Positions 17,593-26,387 of a DNA stretch of 64,000 bases are shown here, piece after piece (positions within the stretch are counted from its first letter, which is position 1; each line of letters opens with the position of its first letter). Under the pieces are notes generated by a model. It had not been told where the DNA came from, did no database searches, and saw only the letters and a list, made by a program, of their open reading frames with translations. The position numbers were made by a program, and so were the translations under genes. Origin of the DNA: Natrinema saccharevitans (GTDB taxonomy: Archaea > Halobacteriota > Halobacteria > Halobacteriales > Natrialbaceae); the NCBI RefSeq assembly GCF_001953745.1, contig NZ_LWLN01000001.1:868001-932000 (forward strand). Reading direction: 5' to 3'.

Positions 17593-18264
17593 ATGGCCAG
17601 GCAATCCTACCAGGAGAAGCTCACGGAACTCCGTGAGGACGTCCTCTACATGAGCGAAGTCGTCATGGAGCGACTTCGCATGGGACTGGACGCGTTAGAA
17701 CAGAAAGACGAGGACCTCGCTCGGGAAGTAATCGAAGGTGACGGCGAGATCAATCGGATGTACCTCGACCTAGAGCAGGACTGTATCGACTTGCTCGCAC
17801 TTCAGCAGCCGGTTGCGAGCGACCTCCGCTTTATCGCCGCCTCGTTCAAGATCATCACCGACTTGGAACGGATCGCCGATCTGGCGACGAACCTCGGCGA
17901 GTACACCATGGACGCCGAACAGGACCTGTTCCCCGACGTCGACGTTCAGGAGATGGGCGAACTGACCCTCGACATGCTCGAGGACGCGATGATGGCCTAC
18001 GACACCGAAGACACCGACCGCTGTCGGGAACTCGCCGGCCGCGACGACGAACTCGACGAGTTCGCCGAACGGGCGAGCAAGATCGTCGTCCGCGACCTCA
18101 TCGAGCGCGAACTCGACTCGACCGACGAAGTCGAGCGCATCCTCCAGGACGTCTCCCGACTCCTGCTGACGATCCGCGACCTCGAGCGGGTCGGCGACCA
18201 CACGGTCAACATCGCTGCGCGGACGCTGTACATGGTCGAGAACGACGACGAACTCATCTACTGA
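17593..18264 (+). CDS. phoU: Phosphate transport regulator PhoU (third copy)
   Basis: A 223-residue PhoU with two helical bundles. The metal-cluster motifs read DLERIADLATNLGEYT near residue 100 and DLERVGDHTVNIAAR near 200. The start is placed at 17593 because a TATA element sits 29 nt upstream; in-frame codons before it would overlap that promoter. It lies 870 bp beyond pstB2. The likely ancestral order is pstSCAB-phoU, now interrupted by the palindromic element and the truncated hydrolase. Expected to modulate the second Pst transporter. Intact. Confidence 0.92.
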   Translation: MARQSYQEKLTELREDVLYMSEVVMERLRMGLDALEQKDEDLAREVIEGDGEINRMYLDLEQDCIDLLALQQPVASDLRFIAASFKIITDLERIADLATNLGEYTMDAEQDLFPDVDVQEMGELTLDMLEDAMMAYDTEDTDRCRELAGRDDELDEFAERASKIVVRDLIERELDSTDEVERILQDVSRLLLTIRDLERVGDHTVNIAARTLYMVENDDELIY

Positions 18265-18285
18265 ACGCCCCGATCGAGAACCGAG

Positions 18286-18957
18286 TTACTCGGACTCGTT
18301 GTCCTCGGTCTCGTTGTCCATCGACTCGTTGCCGTCCGTTTCGTTGTCCTCGGTCTCGTTGTCCATCGACTCGTTGCCGTCCGTTTCGTTGTCCTCGGTC
18401 TCGTTGTCCATCGACTCGTTGCCGTCCGTTTCGTTGTCCTCGGTCTCGTCGTCGGCCCCGCCGTTACCGCCACCGCCGCCGCTTTCGACCTGAATGTCGG
18501 CGACCATCGTCGTCGGGTGGACCTCGCAGATGTACGTGACCATCTCGCTGCTGGCCTCGAACTCCAGCCACTGACCGTCACCGGGTTCGGTGACCCGCTC
18601 GGTCACGAGGTCGTCGACGACCTCGTCGTTCTCGTCGTAGATCGCGATGTTGTGTTCGGCGCCGTCGCCGGTCGTCCAGCCGATCTCGTAGGTTTCTCCC
18701 TCCTGAAGGACGAGCGTCGGGTTCTCCTCGTCCGCGATCGCGTCGGGGGCGATGCCGACCCAGCCGGGCGTCTGCCCGTCGAACTCGATCTGTGCGCCGG
18801 GATCGATCGTCTCGCCCCCACCGCCGCCGTTACCACCGTTGCCGTTACCGCCGTTACCGTTGCCACCGCCACCACAGCCCGCAACGACTGCCGTCGAAGC
18901 CGCGACACCTGTCAACTGAAGCACCCGTCGTCGGGATAACCGATCGTCTCGTGCCAT
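18286..18957 (-). CDS. Halocyanin-like blue copper lipoprotein with tandem-repeat tail
   Basis: A 223-residue cupredoxin. The Tat signal has RRRVLQ and the lipobox AVVAGC, followed by a Gly/Asn-rich linker. The copper site is complete: His in AEHNIAIYD, then Cys, His and Met in CEVHPTTM. It would carry electrons on the outer membrane face. The C-terminus, about 60 residues, is acidic Asn/Glu/Asp/Thr repeats of 15 residues, encoded by three exactly identical 45-bp units. The start at 18957 is chosen because it puts the twin Arg at the usual distance from the N-terminus. Upstream in-frame codons are not needed. Confidence 0.85.
   Translation of the reverse strand: MARDDRLSRRRVLQLTGVAASTAVVAGCGGGGNGNGGNGNGGNGGGGGETIDPGAQIEFDGQTPGWVGIAPDAIADEENPTLVLQEGETYEIGWTTGDGAEHNIAIYDENDEVVDDLVTERVTEPGDGQWLEFEASSEMVTYICEVHPTTMVADIQVESGGGGGNGGADDETEDNETDGNESMDNETEDNETDGNESMDNETEDNETDGNESMDNETEDNESE
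18301..18449. repeat. 45-bp tandem repeat inside halocyanin gene (3.3 copies)
   Basis: Units at 18301-18345, 18346-18390 and 18391-18435 are identical base for base, followed by 14 bases of a fourth. Identity at synonymous positions points to recent expansion by slippage or unequal exchange. Confidence 0.9.
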
Positions 18958-19088
18958 CGGGTTGACTTTGCGCTCAACGGGAATAGTCGAATACCCGTCT
19001 ACTGCGTGGGACTCAAGTACGAGTCGGCTTCCGTGAGATTTGTGGGCATCTCTCATGTTCTCCCGTCCGGCGGCGCCGGCCCGGGTCG

Positions 19089-19496
19089 CTACCCGGTCGG
19101 CGCCGACGCCCGGTCGCGCTCCGGAACGCGGGTCAGCAACTGGGCCGTGTCGACGACGTTTCGCGTCTCGAGCAGCAGTTCCGCCGCCTCACGGACGGTA
19201 AACGACGCCTCGATATCGACGCCGTGACAGCGCGTGTAACACTCGAGCCAGCGGTTCATCGCGGTCTCGAGGGCGGCCAGTTCGGCCTCGGTGAACGGGA
19301 CCGTGCGGCCGCCGGTCCGGCCCTCGACGTAGAGCCAGACGGCCGGGCCCACGCCGTCTCTGAGGTACGCGTCGGCGTCGCTGGGGGCCGGGGGGCCGTT
19401 CGACGCCGTCGGCGAACGGTCGATCCCGTCGAACGCCGCCCGCTCGCGCTCGGCCCGGCGTGCGAGCGCGGCGATCCGCGGACCGTACCGACTCAT
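19089..19496 (-). CDS. Conserved haloarchaeal hypothetical protein
   Basis: 135 residues from the ATG at 19496 (MSRYGPRIAALARRAERE). The N-terminal half is charged and helical. The middle segment (AVWLYVEGRTGGRTVPFT) looks like a beta hairpin. The C-terminal part contains helices with an isolated CYTRCHG. No signal or membrane segment. I do not recognise a function; it resembles small soluble haloarchaeal proteins of unknown role. It lies between the divergent halocyanin and the fixC 3' end, on the same strand as both. The upstream Met at 19556 is less likely because it would add a disordered Arg-rich lead. Confidence 0.65.
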   Translation of the reverse strand: MSRYGPRIAALARRAERERAAFDGIDRSPTASNGPPAPSDADAYLRDGVGPAVWLYVEGRTGGRTVPFTEAELAALETAMNRWLECYTRCHGVDIEASFTVREAAELLLETRNVVDTAQLLTRVPERDRASAPTG

Positions 19497-19580
19497 ACGG
19501 GTTCCCGCCCCGCTGTCCCGGTGAGACCGCAGGGCGGTCGGCGGTTCCACCTGCAACGACTGACGGTGGACCGTCTCATG

Positions 19581-21254
19581 CTAGCCTTCCCTGTATTCGA
19601 CGCCCTTGCCACCGCGGGGGTGTTCCCACTCGGTGTCGGCGACGACTGCACAGGTGCCACACTCCACGCAGGGCTGGGTGTCGAGACTGACCAGCGTCTC
19701 CTCGGTGCCGTTGGTCTTGACCGCCTCCGAGCGGTAGCAGCCGCCGCCGAAGTCCTCGGCGCTGACCGGACAGGCGGTGACCGCCGCGCCGCTGGCCTCG
19801 AGGGACTGATCCAGCAACTCGATGTGAGGATTGCCCACGTCGGTGTCGTAGGTCAGCTCGCCGATCCGCTCCTCGAGCGTCGGCGGGTCGATCTCGCTCT
19901 CCCAGTGGATCGTCTTGCCGCGTTCCTCGGCGATCAGCGTCGGCAGGGAGACGTAGCCGGTCTTCGTGTCCGGCAGCATCGACACCAGGAACGGCGAGTT
20001 GTACGCCCGCTCGAGCAGCCGGTCCGCGATCGGGTTGCCGACCGCCAGCGAGCCCAGCGGCGACTCGAGGATCCGTTCGACGGCGCTGGTCACGCCCTCG
20101 CGTTCGCCGACGGCGCGGGCGAGGTCGTACCGTCGGGGCCGGAGCTTGGCCATGGTTCCGGAGTCCTCGAGCAGTTTGGTGTATCGCCGCCCGGCGGCAG
20201 CCGGGTCGGCATTGCCCCGAGTAACGGCGAAGGCGTCGGCCGCGAGCGCGCCTGCGGTGACGGCGTGGTTCATCCCCTTGATGATCGGCCCCTGGGCCTG
20301 CATCTGGCCGGCGGCGTCGCCGACGAGGACGAGCCGGTCGCGGTAGGGCTCGCGATGAGCCACCTTCTTGGAGTCGGGGACGAGCTTCGCCGCGTACTCG
20401 CGCTCGTCGTACTCGTTTTTGAACCAGCCCGCCAGCAGCGGATGCGTGAGCAACGCGTCGAGCAGTTCGTGCGGTTCGGCCTCCCGCTCGAGGAGGCTGT
20501 CGAGGTGGAAGACGGTCCCGATCGAGAGCGACGCTTCGTTGGTATACAGGAAGCCACCGCCCCGGACGTCGTCGAAGAAGTCGCCCGAGAACAGGTGGGC
20601 GGCGCCCTCGTCGGGGTCGAGATCGAACCGGTCGTCGATCGCGTCGGGATCGACGTCCACGACGGCCTTGACCCCCTGGAACCACTCCTCGGGCTCCTCC
20701 CAGTCCATCAGCCCCGCCTCGCGGGCGAGTTCGGAGTTGACGCCGTCGGCCGCGACGATCAGGTCGGCCGTGATCGGCTCGAGTTCGTCGCAGGTGACGC
20801 CGACGATCTCGCCGTCGTCTTCGAGCAGGCCGTTCACCCGAACGTTCGTCAGCACCCCGCCGCCCGTCTCGCTGGTCTTCTCGTGGACGCGGCGCTCGAG
20901 CCACGAGTCCATCTCCCGGCGGAGAACGGCATCGCACCAGTCGGTGTCGTGTTCGTGGAGGTCGGTCAGGTCGTAGGTCTTGACCGAGTTGCCGGCTACG
21001 TTGTGGATGTAGTAATCGGTCACGGGCCGTTCGGTCGCTGCCTCCCGGAAGCCGTCGAAGAGGTCCGCGAGCGTGTAGGGGGCGGACTCCTCGCCGTAAA
21101 TCAGGCCGCCGGAGACGTTCTTCGAGCCCGCCTCGGTGCCGCGCTCCAAGACGAGCGTCTCGACGCCGTGATCGGCCAGCCGCGCCGCGGCCGCGGCTCC
21201 ACCGGGGCCACAACCGACGACGATCGCCTCGTAGTGTTCGTAGTCGTCAGTCAT
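19581..21254 (-). CDS. fixC: ETF-quinone oxidoreductase FixC fused to FixX-like ferredoxin
   Basis: 557 residues. Residues 1-430 are a FAD-dependent dehydrogenase of the FixC/ETF-QO family, with the FAD motif GCGPGGAAAAARLA near residue 13, NVSGGLIYG, and GDAAGQMQAQGPIIKGMNHA near 315. The last 100 residues resemble FixX: cysteines in CPVSAE and GGCYR, then PCVECGTC, ending with the FixX-type WEHPRGGKGVEYREG. It accepts electrons from EtfAB and passes them to menaquinone at the membrane. Last gene of the etfB-etfA-fixC operon, overlapping etfA by 8 nt. The fusion replaces the separate fixX gene of nitrogen fixers. Confidence 0.9.
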   Translation of the reverse strand: MTDDYEHYEAIVVGCGPGGAAAAARLADHGVETLVLERGTEAGSKNVSGGLIYGEESAPYTLADLFDGFREAATERPVTDYYIHNVAGNSVKTYDLTDLHEHDTDWCDAVLRREMDSWLERRVHEKTSETGGGVLTNVRVNGLLEDDGEIVGVTCDELEPITADLIVAADGVNSELAREAGLMDWEEPEEWFQGVKAVVDVDPDAIDDRFDLDPDEGAAHLFSGDFFDDVRGGGFLYTNEASLSIGTVFHLDSLLEREAEPHELLDALLTHPLLAGWFKNEYDEREYAAKLVPDSKKVAHREPYRDRLVLVGDAAGQMQAQGPIIKGMNHAVTAGALAADAFAVTRGNADPAAAGRRYTKLLEDSGTMAKLRPRRYDLARAVGEREGVTSAVERILESPLGSLAVGNPIADRLLERAYNSPFLVSMLPDTKTGYVSLPTLIAEERGKTIHWESEIDPPTLEERIGELTYDTDVGNPHIELLDQSLEASGAAVTACPVSAEDFGGGCYRSEAVKTNGTEETLVSLDTQPCVECGTCAVVADTEWEHPRGGKGVEYREG

Positions 21255-22770
21255 CGTCCTCACCCCCGTCGGCGACGGCCTCGGCCTCGAGCGTCGTCTC
21301 ACCGGCTTCGACGGCCTCGGTCAGACGCGGCAGTACCTCGAAGAGGTCGCCCTCGACGAAGTAGTCCGAGAAGTCCCGGATCCGGGCGTCGGCGTCGGTG
21401 TTGACGGCGACGACGGTGTCGGACTCGTCCATGCCGACCTTGTGCTGGACCGCGCCCGACACGCCGGCCGCGATGTAGACGTCGGGCGCGACGACCTGTC
21501 CCGTCTCGCCGATCTGGCGTTCCTCGGTCGCGTACTCCTCGACGTGGCCCTCGAACTCGTAGGAGGAGGTGACGATCCCCCGCGTGATGCCGAGTGCGGC
21601 GTCCTCGAAGGCGTCGACGAGATCGAGCCCCAGTTCCATCCCGCGGGTCGGGTCGTCGGCGATTCCCCGGCCGAGACAGACCATCACGTCGTGGCCGGTG
21701 AGATCGATCCCGGCCTCGAGCCGATCGTACTCGGTGACGTCGACGCGGAACCAGTCGTCGGGCAGCTCCAGCTCGTGTTCGACGACCAGCCCGTCGCGAT
21801 CGGGGTCGCGTTCGATGGGATCGAAGCTGCCGGGAATGACCGACGCTCCCTGTGGGTGGAACTCCCGGCCCGGGTTGTCGAGACAGAGGATCGTCGAGTA
21901 CTCGAAGCCCGAGAAGTCCGGCCGCTTCATGTGCAGGACCTTCTCGAAGGTCTTTTTCACGCCCGGTTCGCCGGTCTTGACCGGGTTCGAGACCTCGTTC
22001 TCCTCGATGAACAGGTCCGAACAGTCCGAGGCGAGCCCGGAGTCGAGTTCGGCCTGGACCTTCGCCGAGAGGTCGCGTCCGTTGTTCGTCGCCGGGAACA
22101 GGACGTAGCGGGGCTTGTCGTAGTCGCGCCAGTCAGTGCTCTCGACGGTGCCCTCGCCGCGGGCCATGTGGGCCGCGATCTCGGTGTAGGGCTTGTGCAG
22201 GAACCGTTCCAACCTGCGATCGTCGTGGTAGACCGCGACGTCTGCCCCGTAGGCGACACACTCCTCGGCCAGTCCCTCGCAGTCGTCGCCCATGAGGAAC
22301 GCGACGACCCGCTCCTCGTCACCATACTCGTCCGCGAAGTCGTCCATCAGTTCGCGGGCCTTCCCCAGCATCTCCTTGGAGACCTCGAGCAACTCGCCGC
22401 CCTGGGTCTCACAGAAGACCCACATGTCGGCGTAGTCGCCGTCCGCGAGCGCCCGGACGTGTCGCTTGTCGCGGGTCGGGTGGGAGAGGCCGTCGTCTTC
22501 CTCGACCTCGGTCTCGTGTTCGTCGGCACTCGTCTCTCCGTCGTCGGATTCGGCGTCTGACTCGCCTTCCGTCTCGGTGTCCGCCTCGACGCCGTCGCTC
22601 TCGGCTCCGACCGCCTCGATCCGACCCCGGACCGCTTCGCGGGCCGTGGCGCGATCCTGCCCGGCCCGCTCGGCCTCGAGGACCGCCCGCAGTTCGTCCG
22701 CGTCGTCGATCGTCTCGAGTTCGTCGGTCAGTTCGTCCACCGTGTGATCGCCCGGATCGATCGCAGTCAT
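21247..22770 (-). CDS. etfA: Electron transfer flavoprotein alpha subunit (FixB) with long N-terminal extension
   Basis: 507 residues. The first 110 or so form an extension: a helical segment followed by a very acidic Glu/Asp stretch. The EtfA core then starts at about MWVFCETQGGELLEVSKE. Its FAD-binding C-terminal domain contains GRGIADD, GETGQVVAPDVYIAAGVSGAVQHKVGM-type signature residues and NTDADARI. It pairs with EtfB to carry electrons to FixCX. The start at 22770 (ATG) is 1 bp after the etfB stop. The GTG three codons upstream would overlap etfB. The extension is longer than in bacterial FixB and its role is unknown. Confidence 0.92.
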   Translation of the reverse strand: MTAIDPGDHTVDELTDELETIDDADELRAVLEAERAGQDRATAREAVRGRIEAVGAESDGVEADTETEGESDAESDDGETSADEHETEVEEDDGLSHPTRDKRHVRALADGDYADMWVFCETQGGELLEVSKEMLGKARELMDDFADEYGDEERVVAFLMGDDCEGLAEECVAYGADVAVYHDDRRLERFLHKPYTEIAAHMARGEGTVESTDWRDYDKPRYVLFPATNNGRDLSAKVQAELDSGLASDCSDLFIEENEVSNPVKTGEPGVKKTFEKVLHMKRPDFSGFEYSTILCLDNPGREFHPQGASVIPGSFDPIERDPDRDGLVVEHELELPDDWFRVDVTEYDRLEAGIDLTGHDVMVCLGRGIADDPTRGMELGLDLVDAFEDAALGITRGIVTSSYEFEGHVEEYATEERQIGETGQVVAPDVYIAAGVSGAVQHKVGMDESDTVVAVNTDADARIRDFSDYFVEGDLFEVLPRLTEAVEAGETTLEAEAVADGGEDDD

Positions 22771-22771
22771 C

Positions 22772-23641
22772 TCAATCACCCGCCTCCGCGGCGTAGGGGT
22801 GCATCTCCTCGAGTACCTCGCCCATGCCGTCGCCGGCGTCGGGATCGATCATCGTCGCCTCGCGCTCGGAGGGCGCTTTGGGGATCGGATCCACCGAGGA
22901 GACGATCGTCGGCGAGCCGTCGAGTCCGATGTAGTCGGGATCGAGGTTCAGGTCGACGTGGTCCCACGTCGTCAGGTACTCCTCGTGGTCGGCGGCCCGG
23001 TCCTCGGTCTCTGCCCGGAGCCGCTTGCGGGTCAACCGCTGGGAGGCCGTCCGGTAGGTCGGCTCGAACTCCGGGTCGGTGACGACGAAACACGGCAGGG
23101 GCGCTTCGACCGTCTCGATCTCGTCGACGTCGCCCTCGACGAGTCGCTTGGCTCGCAACGACCGCTCGTCGGGGTCGATGTCGAGCGCGACGACGTGCGT
23201 GACGATCGGCCAGTCCATCGCCCAGCAGGTCTGCGGGCCGGTCTGGCCGGTCTCCCCGTCGGCCGTCTTGAACCCGGCGAAGACGACGTCGATGTCCGCG
23301 ACTTCCTCCCGATACGTCTCGAGGCCGGCCGAAAGCGTGATCCCCGTCGCCCACGTATCGGAGGCGGCCAGTTCGCGGTCCGACAGCAGGTAGCTGTCGT
23401 CGGTGTAGACCGTCTCCATCGCCCCCTGCAGGACCTCGGCGTACCCCGGCGGCCCCATACTCATCCCGCTGACGTGGCCGCCGTGGCGGACCTTCGTCTG
23501 GAGCGCGGCCCGCAGTGCGAACTCGTCGTTGGGGTTCATTACCGTCGGCGTCTTCCCCCGCTCCAAGTGGCCGTCCTCGTCGAACGAGACGGCCCCCTCG
23601 GAGAAGTCGGGGACGCCCTTCGTCAGCACGATCGATCGCAT
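22772..23641 (-). CDS. etfB: Electron transfer flavoprotein beta subunit (FixA)
   Basis: 289 residues, EtfB/FixA family. It opens with MRSIVLTKGVPDFSEGAVSF, and the AMP/FAD-binding segment includes AGFKTADGETGQTGPQ, typical of FixA proteins that bind a second flavin in bifurcating ETFs. The C-terminus contains LTRKRLRAE-like and IGLDGSPTIV segments. The start at 23641 follows from family alignment and from a TATA-like CAATAAT on the minus strand (23666-23672), about 28 nt upstream. First gene of the operon. Bifurcation itself cannot be proven from sequence reading alone. Confidence 0.92.
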   Translation of the reverse strand: MRSIVLTKGVPDFSEGAVSFDEDGHLERGKTPTVMNPNDEFALRAALQTKVRHGGHVSGMSMGPPGYAEVLQGAMETVYTDDSYLLSDRELAASDTWATGITLSAGLETYREEVADIDVVFAGFKTADGETGQTGPQTCWAMDWPIVTHVVALDIDPDERSLRAKRLVEGDVDEIETVEAPLPCFVVTDPEFEPTYRTASQRLTRKRLRAETEDRAADHEEYLTTWDHVDLNLDPDYIGLDGSPTIVSSVDPIPKAPSEREATMIDPDAGDGMGEVLEEMHPYAAEAGD

Positions 23642-23929
23642 GGATACCCCCGTCGGTATTTGACCATTATTGACATGGCTGTGGCCCTCTATCATAGTAT
23701 CAGTATTAAGAATAGGGGTGAAAATCGCCGATAGATAGCGCGGATCGACGGGTCGGCGCTGTCGGCTGCTCACCGGGACCGCCGAGATTCCCTCCACAGC
23801 GCTGGCTCGAGCGGGCGTCTCAGTACTGCGAGAATCGATCGATCGGCTCATACGGACCGGTGTCCGTCGTCTCCGGTCCAACCGCGACCGTCGGACGGTT
23901 GCACCGGGAACCCGGTACACCGGTCCGTC
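23642..23929. other. Spacer upstream of etfB, no gene
   Basis: 288 bp. It contains the etfB promoter and an AT-rich stretch at about 23690-23730; nothing else is recognised. Confidence 0.5.
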
Positions 23930-24808
23930 TCACTCGCTGTCGCGCTCGGTCGTCCGCATCGTGATCTCGCCGTCCGCGCGGATCGTGCCGTCGATCTCGG
24001 CGTCGGGACCGAGTTCGAGGTCCGCACAGGAGACGTCGCCGAGGATTCGGGCGTCGGCGGCGATGTCGACGTCGCCCTCGCGCGTGGTCACGTCGCCGTG
24101 GATGCGGGTCCCCTCGCCGACCGTGATGTCGCCGCGCGCACGGAGGCTTCCGAACACGTTGCAGTCCGCGCCGACGGCGATCCGTTCGGCGCGGACGTTG
24201 CCGTGGAGTCGGCAGTCGTCGCCGATCGTCGCAGGCGTCGAGACGCGCCAGGCGTCGTCGCCGACGGTCGCGTTCCGGGGGATCACCAGCGGCTCGGCAC
24301 CCGCCTCGTCGTCCTCATCCTCGACGAGTTCGGAGACGAGCCGCTGGGCGGCGTCTTCCTCGCCGATCAACAGCAGGTGTTTGAGGTAGACGAACAGGAA
24401 GACGATCGTCGGCATCGGGTTCCGGATGACGATCCAGCCGTTGGCTTCGAACCCCTCCTCGATCTCGACGTCGTCGCCGATGTCGAGATCGCCGGCGACT
24501 TTCAGTCGGCCACCGATGTGGACGCGCTCGCCGATGTAGGCGTCCTCGCCGACTAAGACGTTCTCGGCCACGTCACACCACATGTCGAGCCGGCAGTCGC
24601 CGTCGGCCTCGATCGCCCCGCCGAACTCGGCGGACTCGCCTGCCAGCACGTTCCGGCCGCGTACGCCGAACTCGACGGTCGAGCGGGCCCCGACGAGGAC
24701 GTCCCCGTCGGTAACGAGGTCGCGCTCCTGGGCTTCCGTCCCGTCGGGCACGACGAGTTCGTCGAGCGGGTCCCTGCTGAAGGCCACACTCGGGCCCAAA
24801 GGGGGCAT
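23930..24808 (-). CDS. Bactofilin-like polymer-forming cytoskeletal protein
   Basis: 292 residues. Two stretches of short repeated beta-strand turns (G-D-V-x-V-G type: VLVGARSTVEFGVRGRNVL; later VGADCNVFGSLRARGDITVGEG) indicate a beta-helix as in bactofilins. Between them is a hydrophobic helical segment (PTIVFLFVYLKHLLLI) at about residue 130-150. The architecture matches the bactofilin-like halofilins of haloarchaea, which affect cell shape; that match is from memory and is moderate. Monocistronic, divergent from the 65-residue gene at 24926. The ATG at 24808 is preferred over a GTG one codon upstream. Confidence 0.7.
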   Translation of the reverse strand: MPPLGPSVAFSRDPLDELVVPDGTEAQERDLVTDGDVLVGARSTVEFGVRGRNVLAGESAEFGGAIEADGDCRLDMWCDVAENVLVGEDAYIGERVHIGGRLKVAGDLDIGDDVEIEEGFEANGWIVIRNPMPTIVFLFVYLKHLLLIGEEDAAQRLVSELVEDEDDEAGAEPLVIPRNATVGDDAWRVSTPATIGDDCRLHGNVRAERIAVGADCNVFGSLRARGDITVGEGTRIHGDVTTREGDVDIAADARILGDVSCADLELGPDAEIDGTIRADGEITMRTTERDSE

Positions 24809-24925
24809 CACCTAATAAACCTCGCGCGTCGTCAGTCGCCCGTCCGACGCCCGTCTGCCGGTCCCGGCGCTCGACCGTCGCGACCAGTCGCCTCGCTTTT
24901 ACACCCCCGCTGCGTACGCCCGATC

Positions 24926-25123
24926 ATGACTACGCTCGCATTCGACGACGAGGGCGTCGACGTCGTCTACGAAGGCACCGAGTTCCGCCTCGAGAAGGAC
25001 CTGCTCGAGGAGGCCACCGAGAAGTCCTACTACGACGTGACCGACCACGAGGTGCTACAGATCGTCGCCGAGCAGCCGAACCTGCAGGGCGAGCCGCGAC
25101 GCATCGGCGACATTCTAGACTGA
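24926..25123 (+). CDS. Small conserved haloarchaeal protein (DUF5800-like)
   Basis: 65 residues (MTTLAFDDEGVDVVYEGTEF to DILD), acidic and soluble, with no Cys or membrane segment. A TATA-like CTTTTAC at about 24896 lies about 28 nt before the ATG. From memory it resembles haloarchaeal DUF5800 proteins. Its function is unknown. It is followed 8 bp later by the convergent DUF420 gene. Confidence 0.7.
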   Translation: MTTLAFDDEGVDVVYEGTEFRLEKDLLEEATEKSYYDVTDHEVLQIVAEQPNLQGEPRRIGDILD

Positions 25124-25131
25124 GCCCGGGG

Positions 25132-25695
25132 TCAGTAGATCACGTGGAGTAACACGAAGACGACGATCCCCAGCGCGAACGAGACCAACCACAGCGACGC
25201 CGCGACGCGGCCGATTCGGGCGTGGCTCGTCGACGGGATCTCCGCGACCGGCCGCGAGGCCGCAAGCAGGAGGACGTAGTACAGCAGCGGGATGCAGACG
25301 ATCGCCAGCAGGATGTGGATCGCCAGCAACGGCAGGTAGACGAACTGATAGACCACGTCGGGGCCGGGGAACGGATCCGGGCCGCCGGTGACGGTCAGCC
25401 GGTAGAGATAGAGGACGAGAAAGCTCACGAACAGCCCGAACGACGATATCATCGCGGCCCGGTGGCGGCCGATCTCGCCGCGGCGGATCGCCCGCCAGCC
25501 GACCGCGATCGTCGCGATCGCGACCGCGCTAATCACGGCGTTGACCGCCGGGATCACGTCGATGACCCACTCCGGGGCGGCGGGCACGCTTGAGGCAGGG
25601 ATCCGGCCGCCGGCGGCCGCAAAGACCACCGCCAGCGACACAACGCTCAACACGCCGGTGAGCAGGCGCACGCGCTCTCGAGGGACGTATTCCAT
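25132..25695 (-). CDS. DUF420 family membrane protein
   Basis: 187 residues from the ATG at 25695 (MEYVPRERVRLL). Five hydrophobic helices are visible. Family-type features are the conserved His in GRHRAAMISSFGLF and in LLAIHILLAI, and a last helix ending FVLLHVIY. DUF420 proteins (YozB) occur near haem-copper oxidase genes and may bind haem or assist assembly; that is family knowledge and not shown here. The longer frame (to 25746) adds an unlikely polar lead. Confidence 0.8.
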   Translation of the reverse strand: MEYVPRERVRLLTGVLSVVSLAVVFAAAGGRIPASSVPAAPEWVIDVIPAVNAVISAVAIATIAVGWRAIRRGEIGRHRAAMISSFGLFVSFLVLYLYRLTVTGGPDPFPGPDVVYQFVYLPLLAIHILLAIVCIPLLYYVLLLAASRPVAEIPSTSHARIGRVAASLWLVSFALGIVVFVLLHVIY

Positions 25696-26080
25696 GTGTG
25701 ACCGTTCGAGCGAAGCGGGAAAGCGGTTACTCTCCGCGACGGTCACGATGCTGTTCGAAACCGACGCCTGGCATCGGTTGCCGTCCGGCTGTTTGCTCTC
25801 AGCTGAACCGGTCGAAATGAAGTTCTAGCGCCGGCGCTGTTTTCATCGAGAACACGTCAGTTCGGCCACGTACTGCTATCGCTCGTCGGTGTAGCGTCGG
25901 AAAGGATTATGCGTGGGTGATGCCCACGAAGGGAAATCACCTGCATCGGTTTGGGGTGGAGCTCAGCCACCTGTGCGATGCGTGGGACCGGATTCGAACC
26001 ACGGTCGCGCCGGAGGCGCTCCCTGATTCGAACCGGCCGTCAACATCGAGGTGCGCGCGTGATCGCTCGCACCATTGCGA
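25696..26080. other. Spacer with tRNA fragments
   Basis: No gene is credible here. Apart from the 27-bp tRNA copy, a second partial T-arm-like GATTCGAACCGG lies near 26030, and TGCGTGGG recurs near 25911 in a small hairpin with CCCACG. Together these suggest several tRNA 3'-end remnants. Confidence 0.5.
25974..26000. repeat. Partial copy of tRNA-Leu 3' end (27-bp direct repeat, copy 1)
   Basis: 27 bases identical to 26076-26102, covering the T-arm end, the acceptor 3' strand of tRNA-Leu(GAG) and 5 bases beyond. No tRNA body is attached here. The pair is 102 bp apart and looks like an attachment-site duplication left by tRNA-targeted integration. Confidence 0.8.
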
Positions 26081-26165
<85 letters not shown>

Positions 26166-26387
26166 TCGCGATCTCTGTCTGCACTCAATCGTATCCAGTG
26201 TGATTATAAAAGCCCTTTCCTTTGGATCGGCGACTGCGGCCGGATCACACGTGGACGACGGTCCCGCGTGACAGGTTCGCGGACTACTCGTCCGATCGAG
26301 ACGCCACGATCGCGAACACGTACGCCAGATTCTTGTCGAGCCTCCCGAGACACAAAGGTTTCAACGCTCGAGCGAAATCTCAGATCG

